The notes under the pieces were generated by a model. The model had not been told where the DNA came from. It made no database searches and was given only the letters and a program-made list of their open reading frames with translations. DNA of 64,000 bases. It comes from Pseudomonas sp. GD04091. Its GTDB lineage: Bacteria > Pseudomonadota > Gammaproteobacteria > Pseudomonadales > Pseudomonadaceae. Shown one piece after another: positions 49,087-58,858 of the stretch (position 1 is its first letter; each line of letters starts with the position of its first letter). Made by a program: the position numbers and the translations under genes. The stretch covers positions 1-64,000 of the forward strand of contig NZ_JAOEBG010000003.1 in NCBI RefSeq assembly GCF_029836165.1, given 5' to 3'.

Positions 49087-52000
49087 GCAGGGCGCGCAGG
49101 GCCGCCGGCTTGACTGGCTTGGCCAGGTAGTCGAGGCCGGCGGCGTGGACCATGGCGATGGTCTCGTTGCGCCCGTCGGCGCTGATCACCACGCCCGGTA
49201 CCGGCTCGCCCAGGCGTGCCCGTAGCCAGCCCATCAGGCCGGTGCCGGTTTCGCCGTCGTCCAGGTGGTAGTCCACCAGCGCCAGGTGCGGGCGCAGGCC
49301 TTTGCCCAGCAACGCCTCGCATTCGGCCTGGTTGCGCGCGGTCCACACCTGGCAGCCCCAGCGGCTGAGCAGGCTGTTCATGCCGATCAGGATGCTGTCT
49401 TCGTTGTCCACGCACAGCACTTGCAGGCCGGCCAGCGGTTGGCCGGCCTGTTCCACGGGGGCCGTGGCCGCCGGCGCGGCGCTCTGGGCGATCGGCACGC
49501 CGACGCGGAACACGCTGCCCTTGCCCGGCCACGAACGCACTTCCAGCGGATGCCCAAGCACCCGGCACAGGCCGTCGGCGATCGCCAGGCCCAGGCCCAG
49601 GCCCTTTTCGGCGCGGGTGCGGTGGCTGTCCAGGCGTTTGAACTCCTGGAAGATCACCTGCAGCTTGTCGTCGGCGATACCGGGGCCGCGATCCCACACC
49701 TCCAGCCACAGCTGCCCGCCCTGGCGGCGCACGCCCAGCAGAATCGGGCTCTTGCCGTAGCGCAGGGCGTTGGTGAGGAAGTTCTGCAGCACCCGGCGCA
49801 GCAGTTTCATGTCGCTGTCCACCCGCAGGCGGCTGCCGCGCAGGCGGAACTCCAGGTCTTTCTCGGCGGCCAGGACCTTGAACTCGGCGCCGAGGGTGTC
49901 GAACAGTTCGTTGAGGGCGAAAGGCTTGATATCGGGGGTGACCTTGCCGTTCTCCAGACGCGAGATATCCAGCAGGTCGCTGATCAGCTCTTCGGCCGAG
50001 CGCAGCGAGCTGTCCATGTGCTGCACCAGCTGGCGGGCCTCGTCGTTCATGCCTTCGGCCTGCTGGGACAAGGCGGCGGAGAACAGCCGGGCGGCGTTGA
50101 GCGGTTGCATCAGGTCGTGGCTGACGGCGGCCAGGAAACGCGTCTTCGACTGGCTGACCGCTTCGGCGCGGCTCTTGGCCTCGGTCAGAGCCTGGTTGAG
50201 CTGCGACAGTTCGTGGGTACGTTCGGCGACTCGCTGTTCGAGCCCTTCGTTGGAGTCGCGCAAGGCCTGCTCGGCCTCACGGAACGGGGTGATGTCGGTG
50301 AAGCTCATGACGAAGCCGCCGCCCGGCATCGGGTTGCCGATCAGTTCGATCACCCGGCCATTGGGGAACAGGCGTTCGGAAGAGTGTGCGCGGCCCTGGC
50401 GCATCCAGTGCAGGCGCCGCGCGACATGCACCTGGGCCTCGCCGGGGCCGCACAGGCCACGCTCGGCGTTGTAGCGGATGATGTCGGCGATCGGCCGGCC
50501 AACGCTGATCAGCCCGTCGGGGTAGTTGAACAGCTCGAGGTAGCGACGGTTCCAGGCCACCAGGTGCAGGTTCTGGTCGACCACGCTGATGCCCTGGTTG
50601 ATGTTCTCGATGGCGCCTTGCAGCAGCGCCCGGTTGAACTGCAGCACTTCGCTGGCCTCGTCGGCGATGCGCACGACATCCTCCAGCTGCATGTCGCGGC
50701 CTTCGATTGCGGCCTTGACCACGGCGCGGGTCGAGGAGGTGCCGAGCACCCCGGCGAGCAGGCGTTCGGTGTGTTCGATCCAGTCGCCATCGGCGTTCTG
50801 GTTGGGGTTGAAGCCCTTGCCCTGACGGTAGGCGAAGCGGATGAAGCTCTGCCGGGCGCGCTCCTCGCCGACGAAGCGCGCGGCGAGCTTGAGCAGGTCG
50901 TCGATCTGCACCGCCAGCAATGGCTTGCTGGACGGGCGGGCGCTGGTCTGCTGGCCGATGAAGCGGCCCGCCTGCCAGTGCTCGGACACCCGGGTACGCG
51001 ACAGTACCGAGACCCAGGCGAACAGGGTGAAGTTGCCCGCCAGCGACAGCACCACGCCCTGGGTGAGCGGGGTGATCGGCAGGTTGAACGGATTGCCGTG
51101 CAGCCACGCAAGGCCCGGAAACAGCGACAGCGACCAGCCCAGGCTGTGGGCGGCAATCGGCAGCACCAGGGTGTAGAACCACAGGAAGATGCCGGCGGCC
51201 AGGCCGGCGAACACACCACGGCGGTTGGCCTGTTTCCAGTACAGCGCGCCGAGCATGGCCGGGGTGAGCTGGGTCACCGCGGCGAAGGCGATCTGGCCGA
51301 TGGTCGCCAGGCTCGCGGTGGAGCCGAGCAGGCGGTAGCTGACGTAGGCCAGCAGGAGGATGACCACGATGGTCACCCGACGCACCGAGAGCATCCAGTG
51401 GCGGAACACCTCGAACGGTCGCTCGGCGTTGTTGCGCCGCAGCAGCCAGGGCAGCAGCATGTCGTTGGAGACCATGGTCGACAGGGCCACGGCCTCGACG
51501 ATGACCATGCCGGTGGCGGCCGAGGCGCCGCCGATGAAGGCCAGCAGCGCGAGGCTCGGGTGCGCCTCGGCCAGCGGCAGGCTGATCACGAAGGAGTCGG
51601 AGATCACCGTGCCCGGCAGCAGCATCTGCCCGGCCAGGGCGATCGGCACCACGAACAGCGCGGCCAGCGCCAGGTACAGCGGGAACACCCAGCGGGCCAG
51701 GCGCATGTCCTGGGACTCGATGTTCTCCACCACGGTGACGTGGAACTGCCTGGGCAGGCAGATGATCGCCATCATCGCCACGGCGGTCTGCACCACCATC
51801 GACGGCCAGTTGATGGTCTCGTTCCAGTAATCGCTCAGGTGCACCGACTGGCGCGCCTGGGTGAACAGGTCGTCGAAACCGTCGTACAGGTTGAACACCA
51901 CGAAGGCGCCCACGGCGAGGAAGGCCAGCAGCTTGACCAGCGACTCGAAGGCGATGGCCAGGACCATGCCGCGGTGGTGCTCGGTGACATCCAGGCTGCG

Positions 52001-52534
52001 GGTGCCGAAGACGATGGCGAACAGCGCCAGCACCAGCGACACCACCAGCGCGGTGTCCTGCACGCGGCTGCCGGTGGCATCGGCATTGGCGCCGATCAGC
52101 AGGTTCACGCCGAGGACGATGCCCTTGAGCTGCAGGGCGATGTAGGGCAGCACCCCGACCAGGCAGATCAGCGCCACCACCACCGCGAGGCTCTGCGACT
52201 TGCCGTAGCGGGCGGCGATGAAGTCGGCGATGGAGGTGATGTTCTGCTGTTTGCTGATCAGCACCATCTTCTGCAGCACCCAGGGCGCGAAGATCAGCAA
52301 CAGCACCGGGCCCAGGTAGATGGGCAGGAAGGCCCAGAGCTGCTCGGCGGCCTGGCCGACCGCGCCGAAGAAGGTCCAGCTGGTGCAGTACACCGCCAGC
52401 GACAGGCTGTACACCCAGGCACGCAAGCGCGGCGGCAACGGCGTGCTGCGGCGGTCGCCATAGAAGGCGATGGCGAACATGATGGCCATATAGGCCAGGG
52501 CGACCACGGCGATCAGCCCGCTGGACAACGACAT
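49058..52534 (-). CDS. crbS: SLC5 symporter-hybrid histidine kinase (CrbS/MxtR type)
   Basis: The 1158-residue protein joins an SLC5-like sodium/solute symporter (about 1-510, 13 membrane helices) to a PAS region (about 640-750), a coiled coil, a HisKA domain with H806 (LAAVSHDLMQPLNAARLF), an ATPase domain (about 880-1015) and a receiver with D1088 (ALVDYHLDDG). It differs from CbrA by having the receiver. CrbS/MxtR systems respond to acetate or similar carbon and control acs. The cognate CrbR is not in the window. The gene name is by architecture and recalled synteny. Confidence 0.8.
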   Translation of the reverse strand: MSLSSGLIAVVALAYMAIMFAIAFYGDRRSTPLPPRLRAWVYSLSLAVYCTSWTFFGAVGQAAEQLWAFLPIYLGPVLLLIFAPWVLQKMVLISKQQNITSIADFIAARYGKSQSLAVVVALICLVGVLPYIALQLKGIVLGVNLLIGANADATGSRVQDTALVVSLVLALFAIVFGTRSLDVTEHHRGMVLAIAFESLVKLLAFLAVGAFVVFNLYDGFDDLFTQARQSVHLSDYWNETINWPSMVVQTAVAMMAIICLPRQFHVTVVENIESQDMRLARWVFPLYLALAALFVVPIALAGQMLLPGTVISDSFVISLPLAEAHPSLALLAFIGGASAATGMVIVEAVALSTMVSNDMLLPWLLRRNNAERPFEVFRHWMLSVRRVTIVVILLLAYVSYRLLGSTASLATIGQIAFAAVTQLTPAMLGALYWKQANRRGVFAGLAAGIFLWFYTLVLPIAAHSLGWSLSLFPGLAWLHGNPFNLPITPLTQGVVLSLAGNFTLFAWVSVLSRTRVSEHWQAGRFIGQQTSARPSSKPLLAVQIDDLLKLAARFVGEERARQSFIRFAYRQGKGFNPNQNADGDWIEHTERLLAGVLGTSSTRAVVKAAIEGRDMQLEDVVRIADEASEVLQFNRALLQGAIENINQGISVVDQNLHLVAWNRRYLELFNYPDGLISVGRPIADIIRYNAERGLCGPGEAQVHVARRLHWMRQGRAHSSERLFPNGRVIELIGNPMPGGGFVMSFTDITPFREAEQALRDSNEGLEQRVAERTHELSQLNQALTEAKSRAEAVSQSKTRFLAAVSHDLMQPLNAARLFSAALSQQAEGMNDEARQLVQHMDSSLRSAEELISDLLDISRLENGKVTPDIKPFALNELFDTLGAEFKVLAAEKDLEFRLRGSRLRVDSDMKLLRRVLQNFLTNALRYGKSPILLGVRRQGGQLWLEVWDRGPGIADDKLQVIFQEFKRLDSHRTRAEKGLGLGLAIADGLCRVLGHPLEVRSWPGKGSVFRVGVPIAQSAAPAATAPVEQAGQPLAGLQVLCVDNEDSILIGMNSLLSRWGCQVWTARNQAECEALLGKGLRPHLALVDYHLDDGETGTGLMGWLRARLGEPVPGVVISADGRNETIAMVHAAGLDYLAKPVKPAALRALLNRHLSQVQ

Positions 52535-52647
52535 GCAAACTCCGGAGCAAGAAAAGAAACGCGGTCCCGATCAACCAGTCTGGCACGCAGGACTCGGTTC
52601 GTCAGCGCCGACCATGGTCGCAGTGGCAGGTCGTCGCAGGACTCATT

Positions 52648-52735
52648 TGCGGGAGCGGACTTGCCCCGCGATTGCGATGTCATGTCGAACATCGTCATCG
52701 CCGGGCAAGTCGCATTGGTTCACCGCCGCTCCCGC
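52648..52735. repeat. Degenerate REP-type inverted repeat
   Basis: GCGGGAGCGGACTTGCCCCG on the left and CGCCGGGCAAGTCGC with GCCGCTCCCGC on the right form imperfect arms. It sits between the kinase gene and the convergent side of the MFS gene, and is more worn than the other REP pairs here. Confidence 0.5.
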
Positions 52736-52736
52736 C

Positions 52737-53921
52737 TCAACCTTGACGACGCGTCCCCAGGTAATAGAAACATCCCGCCAGTATCACCGAAGCGATCAGC
52801 AGGTAGAACACCGCCGCCGGCATCAGGTGCCCCAGCGCCAGGCCCACCAGCATCGGCCCCAGCCCCGCGCCCAGGTTGGACAGGTTCTGCGCGCCGTAAT
52901 AGACGCCGCGCAGGTGCTCCGGCGCGATCAGGTCGATGAACATGAATTCGGCCGGGATCACGATGATCTCGCCCAGGGTGAACACCAGCATGGCCAGGCA
53001 CCAGGCCAGTACCGAACCGGCCATGGAGAATCCCAGCAGTCCGGCGATGAACATGGCCATGCCGGCCATCAGCCAGCCCATCAGCTGCTGGCGGGCGATG
53101 CGTCGGCCGATCACGTACTGCAGGACGATCACCGTGACGGCGTTGGTGGTCACCAGGTAGCCCACCAGCCGCGCCACCTCGGCGGGATCCTGGATGGTCA
53201 CCACCAGGTACTGGGACAGATAGGCGGTGAATTGCCCGAACACCACGGCACTGAGCACACCGCCCAAGGTGAAGCAGACCAGCCGCCGATCGCGCAGCAT
53301 GCCCAGGGCGACTTCGGCGAAGCCCGCCGCCGGTTCGCCTTCGGTGCGGCTCATCAGGTCACGTTCGCCCAGGCGGTAGTAGGTCAGGCTCAGGCCCAGG
53401 CCTATCAGGGCGGAGACCAGGAACGGCAGGTGGTCGTCGGTTCCGATCAGCAACACCCCGAGCATCGGCCCACCGGCCCAGGCAATGTTGTTGAAGGTGT
53501 ACTTGATGGCGAACACCTCGCCGCGTCTGTCCTCCGGCAGCAAGGCGCAGAAGCCCGCCTTGGCGGCGATGTCCACCACTGTCTGGGTCAGATTGGCCAC
53601 GACCAGGAAGCAGAAGAACAGTGTGGCCGAGGTGCTGGCCACGATCCCCACGAAGGCCAGGGCGAACACCAGCGTGCTGGCGACGATCAGCGTATGGCTG
53701 CGCAGGGTGTCGACCAGGTGACCGCCATAGAGTCCCAGCAACGAGGCCACGAACATCGCGCCGCCGACCAGCAGGCCGGTCTGGCCGATCGACAGGGCCA
53801 TGTGCGCGGACAGGTACACCACCAGGTAGGGCAGGGTGATCGCCCGGGCGATGGTCAGGGTGAAGGTGGTGAGCAGCAGCAGCCGGACAGGCTTGGGATA
53901 ACCCTTGAGAGCGGTGAGCAT
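52737..53921 (-). CDS. MFS transporter
   Basis: The 394-residue protein has 12 predicted helices and the MFS motif A variant in GLYGGHLVDTLRSHTLIV. It resembles the YajR/MdtH group of drug exporters, but the substrate cannot be read from sequence. AAGGA lies 8 nt before the ATG at 53921. It is divergent from the TDT-family gene; a TATCTG/CAGATA inverted repeat (53993-54009) lies in the shared gap. Confidence 0.88.
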   Translation of the reverse strand: MLTALKGYPKPVRLLLLTTFTLTIARAITLPYLVVYLSAHMALSIGQTGLLVGGAMFVASLLGLYGGHLVDTLRSHTLIVASTLVFALAFVGIVASTSATLFFCFLVVANLTQTVVDIAAKAGFCALLPEDRRGEVFAIKYTFNNIAWAGGPMLGVLLIGTDDHLPFLVSALIGLGLSLTYYRLGERDLMSRTEGEPAAGFAEVALGMLRDRRLVCFTLGGVLSAVVFGQFTAYLSQYLVVTIQDPAEVARLVGYLVTTNAVTVIVLQYVIGRRIARQQLMGWLMAGMAMFIAGLLGFSMAGSVLAWCLAMLVFTLGEIIVIPAEFMFIDLIAPEHLRGVYYGAQNLSNLGAGLGPMLVGLALGHLMPAAVFYLLIASVILAGCFYYLGTRRQG

Positions 53922-54092
53922 CGACACGTCCTTGTCATTCTTGTCGTGGGAAAGCCGCGCCAAGCATATTCCAGCATCCATGGCTTTTGCTATATCTGCA
54001 AAACAGATAATAGTTAGAGAAATTACCCGTTATATAGATATTCGATGTGGGCATAAGATGAGCTCACCTTACACAAGGCCAGGAGACATCCC

Positions 54093-55232
54093 ATGCCATG
54101 CCCCCAGACCCGCGCCTCCTCGTGGCGCCCGCTCAGCCAGCTGGCCCACCCCCGCGAGGTGATCCGCCAGTTCACTCCCAACTGGTTCGCCGCCACCATG
54201 GGAACCGGTGTGCTGGCGCTGGCGTTTCATCAGCTGCAGGTGCCCGGCCTGGATAGCCTGGCGGAAGGCTTGTGGTGGCTGACCATTGGCCTGTTCGTCC
54301 TGTTCTGTGTCCTGTATGGCGCACGCTGGGTGCTGTTCTTCGACGAGGCTCGGCGAATTTTCGCCCACTCCACCGTGTCGATGTTCTTCGGCACCATTCC
54401 CATGGGGCTGGCCACCATTCTCAATGGTGCGCTGGTGTTCGGCCTGGCGCGCTGGGGCGAGGGGCTGGTGCCGTGGGTCGAAGCCTTGTGGTGGCTGGAT
54501 GTCGGCCTGGCACTGTTGTGCGGCGTGGCGATTCCCTACCTGATGTTCACCCGCCAGGAGCACAGCATCGATCAGATGACCGCGGTCTGGCTGCTGCCGG
54601 TGGTGGCGGCCGAGGTCGCCGCCGCCAGCGGTGGGCTGCTGGCGCCGCACCTGTTGGATGCCCACCGGCAGTTCCTGGTGGTGATCACCAGCTATGTGAT
54701 GTGGGCGGTGTCGTTGCCGGTGGCATTCAGCATCCTCACCATCCTCATGCTGCGCATGGCGCTGCACAAGCTGCCGCCGGCCAACATGGCGGCCTCCAGC
54801 TGGCTGGCGCTCGGGCCGATCGGCACCGGCGCGCTGGGCATGCTGGTGCTGGGCGGCGATGCGCCGGCGGTGTTCGCTGCCAACGGCCTGGGCAGCCTCG
54901 GCGAGGTGGCCCGGGGACTTGGCCTGGTGGCCGGCATCGTGCTCTGGGGTGCGGGGTTGTGGTGGTTGCTGACGGCGGTGCTGATCACCTTGCGCTACAT
55001 GCGCCAGGGCATGCCGTTCAACCTGGGCTGGTGGGGGTTCACCTTCCCGCTGGGCGTGTACTGCCTGGCCACCTTGAAGCTGGCCGCCTGGCTGGGGCTG
55101 GGATTTTTCGCGGTGTTCGGCCAGGTGCTGGTGGTGGCGCTGGCGCTGCTCTGGCTGCTGGTGGCCAGTCGGACCCTGCGTGGGGCCTGGCGCGGCGAGT
55201 TGTTCGTGTCGCCGTGCATTGCCCAGTCTTGA
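54093..55232 (+). CDS. SLAC1/TDT-family anion channel or C4-dicarboxylate permease
   Basis: The 379-residue protein has about ten membrane helices and the TDT signature FTPNWFAATMGTGVLALAFHQL. The family includes TehA, Mae1 and plant SLAC1, which pass anions such as dicarboxylates, sulfite or tellurite-related ions. AGGAG is 7 nt before the ATG. The exact substrate is unknown. Nearby genes give no clue. Confidence 0.88.
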   Translation: MPCPQTRASSWRPLSQLAHPREVIRQFTPNWFAATMGTGVLALAFHQLQVPGLDSLAEGLWWLTIGLFVLFCVLYGARWVLFFDEARRIFAHSTVSMFFGTIPMGLATILNGALVFGLARWGEGLVPWVEALWWLDVGLALLCGVAIPYLMFTRQEHSIDQMTAVWLLPVVAAEVAAASGGLLAPHLLDAHRQFLVVITSYVMWAVSLPVAFSILTILMLRMALHKLPPANMAASSWLALGPIGTGALGMLVLGGDAPAVFAANGLGSLGEVARGLGLVAGIVLWGAGLWWLLTAVLITLRYMRQGMPFNLGWWGFTFPLGVYCLATLKLAAWLGLGFFAVFGQVLVVALALLWLLVASRTLRGAWRGELFVSPCIAQS

Positions 55233-55363
55233 TCCTGTCCTGGCTTTTACTGGAGCGGGACCGGCCTGGGTAAATCTTGTACCTGGGGCCGATCCCGTGC
55301 AGATTTGTGGCTTTGCGCGCTGTGCGTGCCTCCAATGACAAAGCCCAACCAGGTACACGGACG

Positions 55364-57238
55364 ATGAGTCACCCCTCGCAATTCACCCTGCTCGGCAAGC
55401 GGCGCTTCCTGCCGTTCTTCATCACCCAGTCGCTGGGCGCCTTCAACGACAACCTGTTCAAGCAGTCGCTGATCCTGGCGATCCTCTACAAGCTGAGCCT
55501 GGAAGGCGACCGCTCGATCTGGGTCAACCTGTGCGCCTTGCTGTTCATCCTGCCGTTCTTCCTGTTTTCGGCGCTGGCCGGGCAATTCGGCGAGAAGTTC
55601 GCCAAGGACCGCCTGATCCGCGCGATCAAGCTGGCCGAAATCGTCATCATGGCCATCGGCGCGACCGGTTTCGTCACCCACCACCTGGAGCTGATGCTGG
55701 TGGCACTGTTCGCCATGGGCACCCACTCGGCGCTGTTCGGCCCGGTGAAGTACTCGATTCTGCCCCAGGCCCTGCGTGAAGAGGAGCTGGTGGGGGGCAA
55801 CGGCCTGGTCGAGATGGGCACCTTCCTGGCGATCCTGGCGGGCACCATCGGTGCCGGGGTGATGATGTCATCGTCCAGCTACGCCACGGTGGCGGCGACG
55901 GGGGTGGTCGTCACCGCCGTGCTCGGCTACCTGGCCAGCCGCTGGATCCCCCGGGCCGCCGCCGCCGCGCCGGAAATGAAACTGGACTGGAACATCTTCA
56001 AGCAGTCCTGGGCCACCCTGCGCCTGGGCCTGGGGCAAACGCCAGCGGTGTCCCGTTCGATCGTCGGCAACTCGTGGTTCTGGTTCGTCGGCGCCATCTA
56101 CCTGACCCAGATCCCGGCGTATGCCAAGGACTGGCTGCATGGCGACGAGACCGTGGTGACCCTGGTGCTGACCCTGTTCTCGGTGGGCATCGCGGTCGGC
56201 TCGCTGTTGTGCGAACGCCTGAGCGGACGCAAGGTGGAGATCGGCCTGGTGCCGTTCGGCTCGTTCGGCCTGACCCTGTTCGGCCTGCTCTGGTGGTGGC
56301 ACTCGGGCGATGTGCCGGCGGGCCAGGCGCCGCATGACTGGCTGGCCTTGCTGGGCATGAGCCAGGCCTGGTGGATCATGGTCTCGATCGTCGGGCTTGG
56401 CGTGTTCGGTGGTTTCTACATCGTGCCGCTGTATGCGCTGATCCAGGCACGCACGCCGGAGGGCGAGCGGGCGCGGGTGATTGCCGCCAACAACATCCTC
56501 AATGCCTTGTTCATGGTGGTTTCGGCCATTGTCACCATCGTGCTGCTGAGCCTGGCCAAGCTGAGCATCCCGCAGCTGTTCCTGGTGGTCTCGCTGCTCA
56601 ACATCGCGGTCAACGCCTACATCTTCCGCATCGTGCCGGAATTCACCATGCGCTTCCTGATCTGGCTGCTCAGCCACTCGATGTACCGGGTCGAGCACCG
56701 CGAACTGCAGCGTATCCCTGATGAAGGTGCGGCCTTGCTGGTGTGCAACCACGTGTCGTTCGTCGATGCGCTGCTGATCGGTGGCGCTATCCGCCGTCCG
56801 ATCCGCTTCGTCATGTACTACAAGATCTACAACCTGCCGGTGCTCAATTTCGTGTTCCGCACCGCCGGCGCCATCCCGATTGCCGGGCGCAACGAGGACG
56901 AGGCCAGCTACGAGCGTGCCTTTGTCCGCATCGCCCAGTACCTGGCCGATGGCGAGCTGGTGTGCATCTTCCCTGAGGGCAAGTTGAGCGCTGACGGTGA
57001 AATCGATGTGTTCAAGGGCGGCGTGAACCGGATTCTGCAGGAGACGCCGGTGCCGGTGATCCCGTTGGCGTTGCAGGGGCTGTGGGGCAGTTTCTTCAGT
57101 CGCGATCCGAATAAAGGCTTCTTCAGGCGCCTGTGGTCGCGGGTGACCCTGGTGGCCGGCGCCGCCATCCCGGTGGAAGCGGCGCAGCCCGAAGCGCTGC
57201 GCGAACAGGTGAGCCTGCTGCGCGGCGACTTGCGTTGA
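55364..57238 (+). CDS. MFS transporter-PlsC acyltransferase fusion
   Basis: The 624-residue protein has an LplT-like MFS half (about 1-430; LPFFITQSLGAFNDNLFKQS) fused to a PlsC domain with the HX4D box H463-VSFV-D468 and FPEG at 536-539. E. coli splits these functions between LplT, a lysophospholipid flippase, and Aas, an acyltransferase/acyl-ACP synthetase. The acyl-ACP synthetase part is absent here. It probably imports lysophospholipids and reacylates them at the inner membrane. ATG at 55364. Confidence 0.88.
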   Translation: MSHPSQFTLLGKRRFLPFFITQSLGAFNDNLFKQSLILAILYKLSLEGDRSIWVNLCALLFILPFFLFSALAGQFGEKFAKDRLIRAIKLAEIVIMAIGATGFVTHHLELMLVALFAMGTHSALFGPVKYSILPQALREEELVGGNGLVEMGTFLAILAGTIGAGVMMSSSSYATVAATGVVVTAVLGYLASRWIPRAAAAAPEMKLDWNIFKQSWATLRLGLGQTPAVSRSIVGNSWFWFVGAIYLTQIPAYAKDWLHGDETVVTLVLTLFSVGIAVGSLLCERLSGRKVEIGLVPFGSFGLTLFGLLWWWHSGDVPAGQAPHDWLALLGMSQAWWIMVSIVGLGVFGGFYIVPLYALIQARTPEGERARVIAANNILNALFMVVSAIVTIVLLSLAKLSIPQLFLVVSLLNIAVNAYIFRIVPEFTMRFLIWLLSHSMYRVEHRELQRIPDEGAALLVCNHVSFVDALLIGGAIRRPIRFVMYYKIYNLPVLNFVFRTAGAIPIAGRNEDEASYERAFVRIAQYLADGELVCIFPEGKLSADGEIDVFKGGVNRILQETPVPVIPLALQGLWGSFFSRDPNKGFFRRLWSRVTLVAGAAIPVEAAQPEALREQVSLLRGDLR

Positions 57239-57256
57239 GGTGGGAAGAGGGGAAGG

Positions 57257-57574
57257 TCAGCTGGCGCTGACCTTCAGGCCGACCAGGCCGGTGATGATCA
57301 GGGCGACGCTGGCCAGGCGGATCAGCGCCATGGATTCACCGAACAGGATGATCCCGGCGATCACCGTGCCGACAGCGCCGACGCCGGTCCAGATGGCATA
57401 GGCGGTGCCCAGCGGCAATTCCTTCATGGCCAGGCCGAGCAGGCCAAGGCTGATGACCATCGCGCCGACGGTGAGGATCGTCGGCATGGGGCGGGTGAAG
57501 CCGTCGGTGTACTTGAGGCCGACAGCCCAGCCGACTTCGAACAGGCCGGCGAACAGCAGGATGATCCAGGACAT
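57257..57574 (-). CDS. sugE: SugE/Gdx small multidrug-family guanidinium exporter
   Basis: This four-helix SMR protein of 105 residues has the essential E13 ([15 protein letters not shown]) and the Gdx-type [22 protein letters not shown]. SugE/Gdx proteins export guanidinium by proton exchange. A guanidine-II riboswitch just upstream makes this the likely physiological role, rather than the quaternary-amine resistance once proposed. Confidence 0.95.
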   Translation of the reverse strand: MSWIILLFAGLFEVGWAVGLKYTDGFTRPMPTILTVGAMVISLGLLGLAMKELPLGTAYAIWTGVGAVGTVIAGIILFGESMALIRLASVALIITGLVGLKVSAS

Positions 57575-57600
57575 GGTGAGTCTCCATCGTTATCAATGAT

Positions 57601-57649
57601 GGGGCCGTCCCCTGATTGGTCACGCGGTGCGTCGTGAGGCCGTCCTCAC
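57601..57649 (-). ncRNA. Guanidine-II (mini-ykkC) riboswitch
   Basis: On the minus strand two hairpins carry the defining ACGG loops: GTGAGGACGGCCTCAC (57634-57649) and GGGGACGGCCCC (57601-57612), 21 nt apart. They lie 26 nt upstream of the SugE start, in position to control its RBS. Guanidine binding should switch expression on. Confidence 0.95.
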
Positions 57650-57735
57650 AGTGCGCACTATATTGCACATTTGTTGGGGGAGAGGCAAGCCTGGAGGATG
57701 GATGGCTGCGCTGCCGGCCTCTTCACGGGCCCGTA

Positions 57736-58698
57736 TCAATGCCTGACCGGTACCGCAGCCTGATCCGCGTCCGAGGCTTCCATCCGCCGGAACCAGGTCG
57801 ACAGCAAGGCCCCGGAGATGTTGTGCCACACGCTGAACAACGCGCTGGGCACCGCCGCCAATGGCGAGAAATGCGCCGCCGCCAGCGCCGCGCCCAACCC
57901 GGAGTTCTGCATGCCCACCTCCAGCGCCAGCGACTTGCGCTGGGCCAGCGGCAACTTGCACAGCTTGCCGGTCAGGTAGCCGAGCAGGAAGCCGAAGCTG
58001 TTGTGCAGCACCACCACCGCCATGATCAGCAGCCCCGACTCGGCGATCTTCGCCTGGCTGGCCGCCACCACCGCGCAGACGATCATCACGATGCTCACCA
58101 CCGACACCAGCGGCAGTACCTGTACCGCCAGCTGCACGCGGGCGCCGAGCAGGCGCTGGGCCAGCACGCCGAGCACGATGGGCAGCATGACCAACTGCAG
58201 GATCGACCAGAACATGTCCATGAACGAAACCGGCAACCAGGCCGAGGCCAGGAACCAGATCAGCGCCGGGGTGAGCAACGGCGCCAGCAAGGTGGTGACC
58301 GCGGCGATGGCCACCGCCAGCGCCAGGTCGCCCTTGGACAGCCAGACCATCACGTTGGAGGCCGTGCCGCTCGGGCAGCAGCCAACCAGGATCACACCCA
58401 CGGCAATCTCGGGCGGCAGCTGGAACACCTGGCACAGCAGCCAGGCCACGCCCGGCATGATCACGAAGTGCGCCACCACACCCAGCGCCACGCGCCAGGG
58501 CTGGCGGGCGAGGGCGGCGAAGTCGTCGAGTTTGAGCGTCAGGCCCATGCCGAACATCACCAGGCCCAGCAGCGGCACGATGGCGACCTTGAGGGCGACG
58601 AACCATTGCGGCATGAGGAAGGCCAGCACGGCGAACAGCAGTACCCAGAGGGCGAAGGTGTTGCCGACGAAGCGGCTGAGGGCGGCGAGGGCGCGCAT
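57736..58698 (-). CDS. BASS-family (bile acid:sodium symporter) transporter
   Basis: The 320-residue protein has about nine to ten helices and the BASS signatures LLGLVMFGMGLTLKLDDF, GCCPSGTASNVMVWLSKGD and LEVGMQNSGLG. Bacterial members carry organic acids such as pantoate or pyruvate-like anions; the substrate here is unknown. AAGGA is 8 nt before the ATG at 58698; a longer frame runs into the REP element and is rejected. Confidence 0.9.
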   Translation of the reverse strand: MRALAALSRFVGNTFALWVLLFAVLAFLMPQWFVALKVAIVPLLGLVMFGMGLTLKLDDFAALARQPWRVALGVVAHFVIMPGVAWLLCQVFQLPPEIAVGVILVGCCPSGTASNVMVWLSKGDLALAVAIAAVTTLLAPLLTPALIWFLASAWLPVSFMDMFWSILQLVMLPIVLGVLAQRLLGARVQLAVQVLPLVSVVSIVMIVCAVVAASQAKIAESGLLIMAVVVLHNSFGFLLGYLTGKLCKLPLAQRKSLALEVGMQNSGLGAALAAAHFSPLAAVPSALFSVWHNISGALLSTWFRRMEASDADQAAVPVRH

Positions 58699-58731
58699 GG
58701 GCAGGTCCTTGTTCTTGTAGATTTGTTTTTT

Positions 58732-58815
58732 CACTGGCCTCTTCGCGGGCAAGCCCGCTCCCACAGGGGCAATGCGATCCCGGTGGGAGCGGGCTTGCCC
58801 GCGAAGAGGCCAGTG
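58732..58815. repeat. REP-type inverted pair (perfect 33-nt arms)
   Basis: The arms at 58732-58764 and 58783-58815 are exact reverse complements with an 18-nt centre. The core is TTCGCGGGCAAGCCCGCTCC. It lies between rdgC and the BASS gene, which run in the same direction. Confidence 0.9.
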
Positions 58816-58858
58816 CCGACCCATCAATGACGAAGTCGGCACCGGCAGGTCATGCGAC

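Noticed and set aside
49265..52939. 1224-codon open frame antisense to the symporter-kinase gene
   Set aside because: Mirror frame of a clearly conserved protein; repetitive Gly/Gln/His text with no domain.
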